Assembly: GCA_905192745.1 (NCBI GenBank)
Contig: CAJJLZ010000005.1
Coordinates: 1-64,000 of the forward strand
Length of the DNA: 64,000 nucleotides
Direction: 5' to 3'
Origin: an uncultured Oscillospiraceae bacterium
Lineage (GTDB): Bacteria; Bacillota; Clostridia; Oscillospirales; Acutalibacteraceae
The translations under genes were made by a program, and so were the position numbers. Shown here piece after piece: positions 24,943 through 33,879 of this stretch. Numbering within the stretch: the stretch's first letter is position 1; every line of letters begins with the position of its first letter. Below the pieces are notes generated by a model. The model searched no databases. It was not told the origin of the DNA and saw only the letters and a list, made by a program, of their open reading frames with translations.

Positions 24943-26337
24943 ATGAAACGCAAAGAAATCGCGGCGCTGTATGTGGATGCGGAGCAGCTGGCGGGGCAGA
25001 ATGTTACGGTGTGCGGCTGGATTCGTACCCTGCGCCAGTCGAAAACCATCGCCTTTATTGAGCTGAACGATGGAAGCTGTCAGCGCAACCTGCAGGTGAT
25101 CGCTGAAGAAGAACGCCTGCCGGGCTTTGACGAGGTGGTACGGCTCAACGTCGGTTCGGCCCTCGTGGTTTCCGGTACGATTGCCATGACGCCCGGTATG
25201 AAGCAGCCGTTCGAGCTGCACGCCGTTTCGGTGGAAGTGGAAGGCCGCTCCACCCCGGATTATCCGCTGCAGAAGAAACGGCATTCCATGGAATTTCTCC
25301 GAACCATCGCCCATCTGCGGCCGCGGACGAATACCTTCAGCGCGGCGTTCCGGGTGCGGTCGGAATGCGCGTTTGCCATCCATCAGTTTTTCCATGACCG
25401 CGGCTTTGTCTATGCCCATACCCCGCTGATTACCTCCAGCGACTGCGAAGGGGCGGGGGAAATGTTCCATGTCACCACCCTCGATATCGCGAATCCGCCC
25501 CGCACGGAGGACGGCGCGGTGGATTATTCGCAGGATTTCTTCGGCAAGCATACCTCGCTGACCGTGTCCGGCCAGTTGGCGGCGGAATGCATGGCCATGG
25601 CGTTCGGCAAGGTGTACACCTTCGGCCCGACCTTCCGCGCCGAAAAGTCCAACACGCCCCGGCACGCGGCGGAGTTCTGGATGATCGAGCCGGAGATCGC
25701 CTTTGCCGACCTGCAGGATGATATGGAACTGGCGCGGGATATGATGAAGTACGTCATCGCGCATGTCCTGACCAAATGCCCCGACGAGATTGATTTCTTC
25801 AACAGCTTTTTTGATAAAGGGCTGAGGGAACGGCTGGAGTTCATCGTGAATTCGGATTTTGCCCACGTTACCTATACCGAAGCGATCCGTCTGCTGGAGG
25901 AGCATAAGGAGCAGTTTGAATTTCCGGTTTACTGGGGCTGCGACCTCCAGACCGAGCATGAGCGGTATCTGACCGAGCAGGTGTTCCGGCGCCCGGTATT
26001 CGTCACCGATTATCCGAAGGAAATCAAGGCGTTCTATATGCGGCTGAACGACGACGGAAAAACCGTTGCGGCAATGGATTTGCTGGTGCCGGGAATCGGG
26101 GAGATCATCGGCGGAAGCCAGCGCGAGGAACGGCCGGAAATGCTGGAAAAGGCGATGGACTACTTCCATCTCAACAAAGCCGACTACGACTGGTATATGG
26201 ATCTGCGCCGTTTCGGCGGCGCCCGCCACGCGGGCTTCGGCCTGGGCTTTGAGCGGCTGATTATGTATGTGACCGGTATCCCGAATATCCGGGACGTGCT
26301 GCCCTTCCCCCGCACCACCGGTTCGGCGGAATTCTGA
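24943..26337 (+). CDS. asnS: Asparaginyl-tRNA synthetase
   Basis: A 464-aa class IIb synthetase that charges tRNA-Asn. An N-terminal OB-fold (VTVCGWIRTLRQSKTIAFIE) binds the anticodon. Class II motif 2 is FRAEKSNTPRHAAEFWMIEPE split around the arginine, and motif 3 is GFGLGFERLIMYVTG, followed by the typical PFPRTTGSAEF end. The start follows GAAAGGATGATAAGGAA. It is a monocistronic unit between its promoter and a strong terminator. Confidence 0.98.
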   Translation: MKRKEIAALYVDAEQLAGQNVTVCGWIRTLRQSKTIAFIELNDGSCQRNLQVIAEEERLPGFDEVVRLNVGSALVVSGTIAMTPGMKQPFELHAVSVEVEGRSTPDYPLQKKRHSMEFLRTIAHLRPRTNTFSAAFRVRSECAFAIHQFFHDRGFVYAHTPLITSSDCEGAGEMFHVTTLDIANPPRTEDGAVDYSQDFFGKHTSLTVSGQLAAECMAMAFGKVYTFGPTFRAEKSNTPRHAAEFWMIEPEIAFADLQDDMELARDMMKYVIAHVLTKCPDEIDFFNSFFDKGLRERLEFIVNSDFAHVTYTEAIRLLEEHKEQFEFPVYWGCDLQTEHERYLTEQVFRRPVFVTDYPKEIKAFYMRLNDDGKTVAAMDLLVPGIGEIIGGSQREERPEMLEKAMDYFHLNKADYDWYMDLRRFGGARHAGFGLGFERLIMYVTGIPNIRDVLPFPRTTGSAEF

Positions 26338-26366
26338 GCAGCCGCCCCTGCGGCCATTACCGAAAC

Positions 26367-26394
26367 AAAAGCTCCCGTCCGTGGACGGGAGCTT
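26367..26394. terminator. Bidirectional terminator between asnS and yfhO-like gene
   Basis: A perfect stem, AAAAGCTCCCGTCC with GGACGGGAGCTTTT, has a tight loop. It serves both convergent genes. Confidence 0.92.
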
Positions 26395-26400
26395 TTATGT

Positions 26401-29127
26401 TTAACGGAATCTATCCGCCTGTTCCGGTTCCAAAGCTGGAATAGGAAGCGCCGGCTCTTTCGTCCTTTTCCGCCGCCGCAGGAGCCGCCCGGCCAGACAC
26501 ATCCCTGCCGTGGCGAGGGAAAGGGCGACGCCCGCCGTCAGCCCGCGGGGACGGAAGGACAGAGCAACGGTATGCTCCCCGGCAGGGAGGGGGACGGCAA
26601 GAAACGCGTCCGCCACATCCGAAGCGGCGGCCTTTTTCCCGTCGATCCGCACCGTCCAGCCGCTGTCGGCGGGCAGGGAGGTGAACAGCACGCCGTCCCG
26701 GGGCGCGGTGAGGACGGCGGTGACCTGCGCGCCGCTTTCGCTTACGGTCAGCCGGTCGGGCGTCCCTTCCCGAAGGACGGCGGTCAACCGCTCGAACGCC
26801 GCTTCATCAAAGGCGGCGGCGTACAGCTCACCAAACCGGCGGTTGGTTCCCGACACCGGAAAGGAAACGGTCACTATGCCGGCCTCCTGTTCGCCGAGGT
26901 CGATCACACCGCGCACCATCCGTTCGCCGCCGGCGTTGAGCGTCTTGTCCGACAGGAGAACCGCGGCGTTTTCCGGCAGATTGTTGGAGAAATACAGCAG
27001 CACATGCTGACACGCGGGATTTTCGATGGTCAGAACCAGCCGCCCTGTTCCCGCCGGAACCGAAACGTAGGTACGCGTCCCGGCGGACGGCGTGTCCAGC
27101 GTGCCGTTCCGGCAGGAGGCCTGAACGGACAGCGGGGTAAAAAAGGCGTTCTCCTCGCCGGAGCCTTCCAGAGACGAGAAAAAGGCGTTTTGCAGTGTGA
27201 AGGGATCTGCCTTTCCATTCGCGGAAAGGGAGAGAACGGCGCTGTCCGCAAAATAGGCGAGGGGAAGAGCGTTTTCATTGGCCCGGAGGATAAGACCGTC
27301 CGCCTGACCGACGTCCGTCATACCGGCGCGGTCGTCCCGCCGGGCAAAAACGTAGCGGATGCCCAGAACGGCGTCCAGCGCGGAGGTGGAGCCGCCGTAC
27401 CGCAGGATTTTGTCGGAGGACGCGGTGGTCATCCCCAGCCGCCGGAGGAACCCGAAGGTATCCCGCCGGGAAAGGGAGCTGTAATGGCTCAGGGCGGGCA
27501 GACCGCGGACAAGCCCGTCGTTTGGGTTTCGGGCGTTCCGGTCCTCCACGCGGTAGAAATTGTCGGGGGAAAGCGAATCCCCGCGCGATGCGGTGAGGGA
27601 GGAAAGCAGCGCGGTCTGCTCCTCCTCCCGCTCCAGATATTCGGTAAAGGTTTTTCGCTGCTCAAAGCCCAACTCGGTGTTCAGGGAGCGCAGGGAGCGC
27701 AGCGCGTTGTCCGTAAGTTCCAGCGGGACGCACAGAGCAAGGAGAATAAGCGCCGTGCGCTCAAGCACGCGGCGTTTCCCCGTCCGCAGCGTCAGCAGAG
27801 CCGCATACAGCGCAAGCAGCCCAAGAGTAATCCACAGCTGTCCGGTGAAGGCGCCGGCCTCCTCCGGAAACAGCCATTCCGGGAGCTGAACCGCCAGCAT
27901 CAGCAGAGCGGAAGCGGCGAAGCCGAGCCAAATCCGCCGCCGGGTCAGCCCATCCCGCCGGGAAAAGGCACGGGCGGAGGAGGCCACCAGCAGGAGGATC
28001 AGACAGAAGGCATACCGCCCCGGAAACCAGACCGGCGGCTGTCCGCCGTGCCAGAGGGTGTCCAGCGGATCCACCGCCATGCTGAGCAGCAGAAAACCGA
28101 TCAGCACCCCGGCGGCGAGCTTTTCCCGCCGGGGGATTTCCCGGTGAAGGAAATACGCGGGCAGCAGGCCGAGAGACAAAATCCCGCAATAGAGGTTGGG
28201 GGTGCCGCTGCTGGTGGCGGAATCGTACGCGCCGAACGCCAGCTTCCCAAGCAGGGTCAGGGGGTCGGCCGCCAGACTGAGCCAAGGAAGGGTTCCTCCC
28301 ACATCCCCCTGCGCCTCCCGCAGGGCGAAGAAGGCGGGAAGCAGCAGGAAAGCTCCCAGCCCCGCCGCGATCCCCGCCGCGCCGAACAGACGGAGAACGG
28401 CCCGTCGCCATTCCTTCCGGGACGCACGCCGGACGAAAAGAAGGGCGAACAGGAACAGCAGGCTGAACCCGCCCGCCATGTACGCCGTGTAGAAATTGGA
28501 AAGGAAAAGCACCGTGTACACGGCGGCCAGCGGGGCGAACCGCCCGGTCCGGACCAGATGCCGCACTCCCAGCAGAACAAGGGGAAGCAGCAGCACCGCG
28601 TCAAACCACATCACATTGAAAAAGAAAACGGCGGCATATCCCGACAGGCCATACATCGCCGCAAACAACACGTTTGCCGTTCCCCGCGCGCCGACGGCCT
28701 TCCGCAGAAAAAGCGACATGGTGCAGGCGCTCCCCGCCAGCTTGAGGGAGACGACCAAAAGTACCGCCTCCGGCAGCAGCCCGCGGGGAAAGAGCAGGAT
28801 CAGCGGGGTGAAGGGGCTGGCAAGGTAATAAGCGAACAGGCCGAGGAAATTCATTCCCAGCCCGCCGTCCCAGGTATACAGGAGACTGCTCCCCCCCCGA
28901 ACGGCGTCGTACAGAGCGGCATGGTATTCGATATACTGCTGCGCAAGGTCGGTAATCAGGATGGAACGGGAGCCGAAGGGGGCGACCCCGAACAGGCAGA
29001 GCGCGGCCGTCCAGACTGCCGCGGTCAGCAGAAAAGCGGCAATCGGCGGCAGCAGTCCGGCAAGAGCGTTTTTTTCGTCCCGGCGGTGTTCCGTGATGGT
29101 TCCCCGCGGCTGAATCGCTTCAGACAT
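26401..29127 (-). CDS. YfhO-family polytopic membrane protein
   Basis: A 908-aa protein with about a dozen N-terminal membrane helices and a large extracytoplasmic C-terminal domain, closed by a last helix and a basic tail (RRRKRTKE). The family mark is the early loop DLAQQYIEYHAAL followed by YTWDGGLGMNFLG. YfhO proteins resemble GT-C glycosyltransferases and are linked to glycosylation of lipoteichoic acid or other surface polymers. ATG 29127 is five bases after GGAGG; the frame stays open to 29490 but the extra 121 residues look non-coding. The roughly 270 bases upstream hold only a weak promoter-like TATATT. Confidence 0.88.
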   Translation of the reverse strand: MSEAIQPRGTITEHRRDEKNALAGLLPPIAAFLLTAAVWTAALCLFGVAPFGSRSILITDLAQQYIEYHAALYDAVRGGSSLLYTWDGGLGMNFLGLFAYYLASPFTPLILLFPRGLLPEAVLLVVSLKLAGSACTMSLFLRKAVGARGTANVLFAAMYGLSGYAAVFFFNVMWFDAVLLLPLVLLGVRHLVRTGRFAPLAAVYTVLFLSNFYTAYMAGGFSLLFLFALLFVRRASRKEWRRAVLRLFGAAGIAAGLGAFLLLPAFFALREAQGDVGGTLPWLSLAADPLTLLGKLAFGAYDSATSSGTPNLYCGILSLGLLPAYFLHREIPRREKLAAGVLIGFLLLSMAVDPLDTLWHGGQPPVWFPGRYAFCLILLLVASSARAFSRRDGLTRRRIWLGFAASALLMLAVQLPEWLFPEEAGAFTGQLWITLGLLALYAALLTLRTGKRRVLERTALILLALCVPLELTDNALRSLRSLNTELGFEQRKTFTEYLEREEEQTALLSSLTASRGDSLSPDNFYRVEDRNARNPNDGLVRGLPALSHYSSLSRRDTFGFLRRLGMTTASSDKILRYGGSTSALDAVLGIRYVFARRDDRAGMTDVGQADGLILRANENALPLAYFADSAVLSLSANGKADPFTLQNAFFSSLEGSGEENAFFTPLSVQASCRNGTLDTPSAGTRTYVSVPAGTGRLVLTIENPACQHVLLYFSNNLPENAAVLLSDKTLNAGGERMVRGVIDLGEQEAGIVTVSFPVSGTNRRFGELYAAAFDEAAFERLTAVLREGTPDRLTVSESGAQVTAVLTAPRDGVLFTSLPADSGWTVRIDGKKAAASDVADAFLAVPLPAGEHTVALSFRPRGLTAGVALSLATAGMCLAGRLLRRRKRTKEPALPIPALEPEQADRFR

Positions 29128-29331
29128 GGCTTCCTCCGCTGTTTCAAAGAAGTAACGACATAACGGTGCTGTGATACGGATAACGTCGTGTTTACTGAAC
29201 AAATCCATAGAGCGTTTGCGGCGGCATTTTTTATTGTTCGATTGTTCAGCAGACATTAATATAAGGGATTTTACCACACAACGGAATAAAAAGGAAGAGC
29301 GGTCCGCATGGGCGGTTCCCCTAAACAAAAG

Positions 29332-29352
29332 GCCCGGAGCGGCGCTCCGGGC
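29332..29352 (-). terminator. Terminator of the 126-aa hypothetical gene
   Basis: On the - strand GCCCGGAGC and GCTCCGGGC form a 9-bp stem with a three-base loop, followed by CTTTTGTTT. Confidence 0.8.
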
Positions 29353-29395
29353 GGTTCGGTCGGTATGCGGGCGCGCGGGGCGGAAACGAGCCGCG

Positions 29396-29776
29396 TTAAA
29401 ACGCCTGATAATAGGGACAGTAGCCGTCCAGTCCCACATAATTCCGCCGTCCGTCGAGAATGTCGTCCTCGTTTTCATCGAAATCCACACAGCCCCGGCA
29501 GCAGTGGGGCAGTGCCTCCCGCAGCCGCGCGTCGTATTCCGCCCGGGAAAGCAGAGTAACGTCCGCCTCCTCCATCATGGTGACGGCGGAAAAGTTGACA
29601 TAGCACATCCCGATATCCTCCCGCACAAAATAGGGGGGGACGCAGTTGTCGGAATACAGGCAGCGCATGGGCAGAAATTTGTTGCCGCTTAAATTGACGT
29701 AGGCGACGAAATCCTCCATGGAATAGATTCCTTCCGGGTACAGATACGCGTCGCCGCCGATGTTGATGACTTTCAT
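29396..29776 (-). CDS. Hypothetical protein, 126 aa, Cys-rich C-terminus
   Basis: Not recognised. The sequence opens MKVINIGGDAYLYPEGIY and is acidic, with no signal peptide or membrane segment. Five cysteines are present, three of them in HCCRGC near the C-terminus, and the protein ends with YCPYYQAF, so metal binding is possible. The only candidate ribosome site, AAAGGAG, lies 14 bases before ATG 29776, which is long, but no better start exists; the frame remains open to 29899. It has its own terminator and is divergent from the membrane protein at 30010. Confidence 0.6.
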   Translation of the reverse strand: MKVINIGGDAYLYPEGIYSMEDFVAYVNLSGNKFLPMRCLYSDNCVPPYFVREDIGMCYVNFSAVTMMEEADVTLLSRAEYDARLREALPHCCRGCVDFDENEDDILDGRRNYVGLDGYCPYYQAF

Positions 29777-29907
29777 GGGGCTTGCTGGTTCTCCTTTCAG
29801 GCCGGAACCGCCAAGGGTGCCGGCACACGATCGATTCTTATCGTAGCATATTTCTCTTCCGGTTGCAACGTGGGAAACAGGATTTTCCCCGGAAATCAAC
29901 AGGCTCT

Positions 29908-29935
29908 TTGAAAACCGGAAAAATTATGCTAGAAT
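29908..29935 (+). promoter_or_regulatory. Promoter with extended -10
   Basis: TTGAAA (29908-29913), 16 bases, TGC-TAGAAT (29930-29935). It drives the membrane protein at 30010 and possibly the ABC-F gene after it. Confidence 0.7.
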
Positions 29936-30009
29936 AAAAGAGCAGCACATCGGCGGAACCGGTGCGGATATCCGGAAGCAGATCAAAAAGCGTAAGGGGA
30001 GGGCGAATC

Positions 30010-30528
30010 ATGGAGAAAAAGGATATGCGGTTATATAATGCGGTTTTTCCTATATGGCTGCTCTGGCTGTTTCCTGTCACCTGGCTTGTGGCGCTGCCCG
30101 CCAATTTCCTGATAGACCTGCTGGTCGTCGTTCTGACAATGGTGCGCCTGAAAATACCGGATAAAAAGAAAACGGTCAAATGTACGATATGGAAGGTGTG
30201 GATCGCCGGGTTTATCGCGGATTTCGCCGGCGCTCTGGCGATGAGCGCGATGGTTCTGCTCCCTGTGCGTTCTATACCGGTTTTGGGGACGTGGCTGGCT
30301 GAAAATGTGGCATATCCCATTGGATCGAATCCATTTACCAATATTTTTGCGTTTTTTTGGGTGACGGGCTGCGTTTTGTTAACGGCATTTTTAATTTATC
30401 GGCTGAATCTTGGATGGTGTCTGAAAAAAGCCGACCTTGACGATGGGCAGAAAAAGAAAATCGCGTTGTCGCTCGCGGTTTTTACGGCGCCGTATTTGTT
30501 TTATCTCCCGACAGTATGGTTTGTATGA
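30010..30528 (+). CDS. Small membrane protein of unknown function
   Basis: A 172-aa protein with about four membrane helices (near 10-40, 60-85, 105-130 and 145-170) and a Lys-rich loop (IPDKKKTVK). No family was recognised. ATG 30010 is seven bases after GGGGAGG; the open frame begins earlier at 29962. It lies 63 bases ahead of the ABC-F gene in the same direction and may be co-transcribed with it. The base composition is more AT-rich than its neighbours, hinting at separate origin. Confidence 0.7.
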   Translation: MEKKDMRLYNAVFPIWLLWLFPVTWLVALPANFLIDLLVVVLTMVRLKIPDKKKTVKCTIWKVWIAGFIADFAGALAMSAMVLLPVRSIPVLGTWLAENVAYPIGSNPFTNIFAFFWVTGCVLLTAFLIYRLNLGWCLKKADLDDGQKKKIALSLAVFTAPYLFYLPTVWFV

Positions 30529-30591
30529 ATACTTTTATTTACGAGCTGAAAAAGCAGAAAACTTATCATGGTAAGGAATTTGTGAAACGCT

Positions 30592-32517
30592 ATGGCTTTG
30601 TTATCGGTATCCAATCTTCGAAAGGATTTCAGTGAACGCACCCTCTTCCGCGACGTGAACTTCGAGGTGGGGGAGCGGGACAAAATCGGTCTGGTGGGGG
30701 ATAACGGGTGCGGGAAAACCACCCTGTTCCGCCTTCTGACCGGGGAATATACGCCCGACGCCGGAGGCGTGGTCCGTGCGAAGGACGCGCGGGTCGGGTA
30801 TATGGAACAGCATGTCTGCCGGGACGGCGGCCGCACCCTCTGGGGTGAGGTGGAGTCGGTGTTTGCCCCTGTGATGGAGCTGGAAAGGGAATGGGAGGCG
30901 GTGAACGCCCTCCTCGCCGGGGAAAAGAGCGGGGACGCGGCGCTGATCGAGCGCCAGCACAGCCTGACCGAGCGGATCGAGGCGATGGGAGGCCTCACTT
31001 ATAAAAGCCGGGTACGGGCGACGCTGCTCGGCCTTGGATTTGATGAAGCCGCCTTCTCCCAGCCGGTGGATACCCTGAGCGGCGGGCAGAAATCCAAGGC
31101 GGCGATGGGGCGGCTGCTCCTTTCGGACGCCAACCTCCTGCTTCTGGACGAACCGACCAACCATCTGGATATCCCGTCGGTGGAATGGCTGGAGGAATTC
31201 CTCCGCGCCTATACCGGGGCCGCGGTGATTATCTCCCACGACCGGTATTTTCTCGACCGGGTGACCGGCCGCACGCTCGAACTCGCCCATGGGCGGCTTT
31301 ACGCTTCGAACGGCAATTATTCCTTCCATAAGGCGCTGCGGGAAAAGGAGCGCGAAACCGAGGAAAAGCACTATAAAACCGCCTCGAAGGAAATCAAACG
31401 GATCGAGGAAAACATCGCCCTGCTGCGGCAGTGGAACCGGGAAAAGAGCATCCGCACCGCCGAAAGCAAGCAGAAAATGGTGGATCGGATGAAGGCGGAT
31501 CTGGTGGAGCCGGAGAGCGACGCGCCGGTCATCCGTTTTGATTTCACCGCCCGCTTCACCAGCGGGAACGAGGTCGTCAACGCCGAAAATCTTGCGATGG
31601 GCTTCCCCGGCCGCCCGCTTTTCCATGATGTGAGCTTTCAGGTCCGCCGGGGACAGCGGATTTTCCTGCTCGGCCCGAACGGCTGCGGCAAGACCACCCT
31701 GCTGAAGGTGATGAACGGCCAGTATGCTCCGCTTCAGGGTTCCGTCCGTCTGGGGGCGAAGGTATCGATCGGCTACTACGATCAAACGCAGGAAGGGCTG
31801 GACCCCGGGAAAACCGTCATCGACGAGGTATGGGACGCCTATCCCGACCGCACGCAGACGGAAATACGGAACGCTCTGGCCGCCTTTCTTTTCCGGGGGG
31901 ACGAGGTGTTCAAGTCGGTTTCCCTCCTTTCGGGCGGGGAGCGGGCGCGGCTCCTTCTGCTCAAGCTGATGCTGGCGCGGGATAATCTCCTTCTGCTGGA
32001 CGAGCCGACCAACCATCTGGATATCGCCTCCTGCGAGGCGCTGGAGGAGGCCCTCTCCGGCTACGACGGCACGATTTTCATCGTGTCCCACGACCGGTAT
32101 TTCATCAACCGGATGGCCGATCATGTGATCCGCCTGACCGGGGACGGCTGCCGGGTATTTCCCGGCAATTACGACGCTTACCTTGCCGAATTGCAGAAGG
32201 AGGACGCGGCGGAGCCGGAAACGCCCGCCGCGCCGGTTCCGCCGAAGGCGAATGAGTACAGACTTCGCAAGGAGCAGGAATCCGCCCGGCGAAAGCTGGC
32301 CACCCGCATCCGGCGGAATGAGGAAGCGATCACGGATGCCGAAGCCGCCGTCGCCGCACTGCACGAACAGCTGGCGGACGAAGCTGTGGCCGCCGACTAT
32401 GGCCGCGTACTGGGACTGACCGCCGAGCTGGACCGGCAGAACACCGAACTGGAACGCCTGATGGAGGAATGGGAGCAGCTCCAGAACGAGCAGATGACGA
32501 TGGACGGGGAGCTTTAA
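30592..32517 (+). CDS. ABC-F family ATPase
   Basis: A 641-aa soluble protein with two ABC domains and no membrane segments. Walker A motifs are GDNGCGKTT and GPNGCGKTT. Signatures are LSGGQKSK and LSGGERAR, each followed by LLLLDEPTNHLD. The interdomain linker (about 235-310) is charged and helical, and a C-terminal coiled coil follows (about 555-640). ABC-F proteins act on the ribosome, relieving stalls or, in some subfamilies, protecting against antibiotics. The linker here is not obviously of the long resistance type, so a housekeeping translation role is likelier; this is inference. The AAGGAA site is 13 bases before the start. Confidence 0.93.
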   Translation: MALLSVSNLRKDFSERTLFRDVNFEVGERDKIGLVGDNGCGKTTLFRLLTGEYTPDAGGVVRAKDARVGYMEQHVCRDGGRTLWGEVESVFAPVMELEREWEAVNALLAGEKSGDAALIERQHSLTERIEAMGGLTYKSRVRATLLGLGFDEAAFSQPVDTLSGGQKSKAAMGRLLLSDANLLLLDEPTNHLDIPSVEWLEEFLRAYTGAAVIISHDRYFLDRVTGRTLELAHGRLYASNGNYSFHKALREKERETEEKHYKTASKEIKRIEENIALLRQWNREKSIRTAESKQKMVDRMKADLVEPESDAPVIRFDFTARFTSGNEVVNAENLAMGFPGRPLFHDVSFQVRRGQRIFLLGPNGCGKTTLLKVMNGQYAPLQGSVRLGAKVSIGYYDQTQEGLDPGKTVIDEVWDAYPDRTQTEIRNALAAFLFRGDEVFKSVSLLSGGERARLLLLKLMLARDNLLLLDEPTNHLDIASCEALEEALSGYDGTIFIVSHDRYFINRMADHVIRLTGDGCRVFPGNYDAYLAELQKEDAAEPETPAAPVPPKANEYRLRKEQESARRKLATRIRRNEEAITDAEAAVAALHEQLADEAVAADYGRVLGLTAELDRQNTELERLMEEWEQLQNEQMTMDGEL

Positions 32518-32570
32518 TGCGCCGAAAGGGGCGGGAGAAAAGCCGCCGATACGCGAAAACAGAAGAAAAG

Positions 32571-32609
32571 CGCCGGACAAGATTTGTGAAATCTGTCCGG
32601 CGTTTTTTT
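32571..32609. terminator. Terminator between ABC-F and SGNH genes
   Basis: CGCCGGACA pairs with TGTCCGGCG, with an inner GATTT/AAATC stem, then TTTTTTT on the + strand. A-rich sequence on the left allows some function in the other direction. Confidence 0.9.
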
Positions 32610-32617
32610 GTGGTTCG

Positions 32618-33757
32618 CTATTCCCGCCGGGAAAAAAGACGGTGGAAGAAAACGAATAAAAGATACAGGAAGAGCGAACCGGTCAGAAGGAACAGCCAGA
32701 CGCGGGGGCTCTCCCGTGCAGAGAGATCAGCCGGTTCGCTTGCCGCAGAAAGGCCGCCTGTCGCGTCAGGAAGGGAAGAAGCCGCCGGTAAGCTGCTTTC
32801 CGGGGTTTCGGATGGTGCAGTTTCCCCGACCGGCGCGGCGGCCCGCCGGTCGGCGATCAGATCCTGTACCAGAGGAAGATGCGTTTCCGCCATCAGCCGG
32901 TGCCCGGCCGGCGTGGGGTGCGGATCGGGATTCCAGCCGGACGGCTCGCTCCAGCCGGCGACGGTAAAGGTCAGCGCTTCCTCCCCGGCGTAACTGCGGA
33001 AAGCCTGACTGCAGTCCGCCAATCGTACAGCGGGATTGGAAACGGTTTGCAGCCGGGAGTTGAAGCAAAACAGAAACGCGTCCACCAGCAGGTTCAGGGG
33101 CGGTTCCACCGTCGGCGGAGGAATGGTGGTGAGCAGAAGGACGGCTTCCGGATTGCGGCGGGAAAGAGCATCCAGCACGGCCTCCACATTGTTCAGCATA
33201 TCGTCCGCCGCCGCGTTCAGACGGCGGTAGAAATCGCCGTTTCCCGCCAGCTTCAGCAGGGAGGATACGGTTTCCCGCCGGTTTTCCTCCTGCAGCTTTC
33301 CCAGAAGCTCCTGCCAGGGCGCGGAAGAATCCGGGTCCAGCGCCAGCGCGCCGCCAAGGGCCTCCCGCAGACAGTACAGCAGGTCGTTCCCGCCGATGCT
33401 GACGGTCACCAGGTCGGCATTGGCGGCAACGGCCTGTATTTCATCGGTTTCGATCATTGCCCGCAGCCCGCCGCTGGTCAGGCCGTCCACGCCGTAATTG
33501 GCAAAGGATACGGTCGTTCCCGTCCCGTCCAGTTCCTCTGCCAGACGGTCGGCTAAAAGACGGCCGTAGGCTTCCTCCGGACGGCAGCCGTATCCCTGCG
33601 CGATGGAATCGCCCAGCGCCGCTGCCCGGAGGGGTTCCGCGCCTTCCCGCGCAAGGACGACCGGAGAAAAAATGAGAAAAATAAACGTCGCCGGGAAGAG
33701 AAACGCGGCCGCCCGACAGCGGGAAAAGAGCCGCCGCGCGTGAAATACGCCTTTCAA
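32618..33757 (-). CDS. Membrane-anchored SGNH/GDSL hydrolase
   Basis: A 379-aa exported esterase-type protein. The N-terminal signal segment (AAAFLFPATFIFLIFSPVVLA) precedes GDS block I, ALGDSIAQGYG; block III is SIGGND; the catalytic Asp/His pair is in NPDPHPTPAGH. After a Ser/Ala/Pro-rich linker a single helix (VWLFLLTGSLFLYLLFVFF) and RRE form a C-terminal anchor, so the enzyme faces outward. No ATG is available; TTG 33757 is four bases after GGGGGGAG and is taken as the start, although the frame is open for another 1.1 kb. Likely substrates are acetyl or acyl groups on surface polymers, which is inference. Confidence 0.87.
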   Translation of the reverse strand: MKGVFHARRLFSRCRAAAFLFPATFIFLIFSPVVLAREGAEPLRAAALGDSIAQGYGCRPEEAYGRLLADRLAEELDGTGTTVSFANYGVDGLTSGGLRAMIETDEIQAVAANADLVTVSIGGNDLLYCLREALGGALALDPDSSAPWQELLGKLQEENRRETVSSLLKLAGNGDFYRRLNAAADDMLNNVEAVLDALSRRNPEAVLLLTTIPPPTVEPPLNLLVDAFLFCFNSRLQTVSNPAVRLADCSQAFRSYAGEEALTFTVAGWSEPSGWNPDPHPTPAGHRLMAETHLPLVQDLIADRRAAAPVGETAPSETPESSLPAASSLPDATGGLSAASEPADLSARESPRVWLFLLTGSLFLYLLFVFFHRLFSRRE

Positions 33758-33790
33758 ACGTCTCCCCCCTGCCGATTTTATTGCCTTAGC

Positions 33791-33845
33791 AAACAGCCGC
33801 GCTGCGGATCGGACAGATTTCCGCCGGACGGCAGCGCGGCTGTTT
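33791..33845 (-). terminator. trmK terminator
   Basis: AAACAGCCGCGCTGC and GCAGCGCGGCTGTTT form a 15-bp stem across a 25-base loop, with a short T-run on each strand. Confidence 0.7.
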
Positions 33846-33879
33846 ATCCCTGTGCTAGTATATCCGCACGCGGGACGCG

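Noticed and set aside
26572..29163. 863-residue open frame on the + strand
   Set aside because: Shadow of the YfhO-like gene: Gln/Arg/Gly-rich, no domain, no ribosome site.
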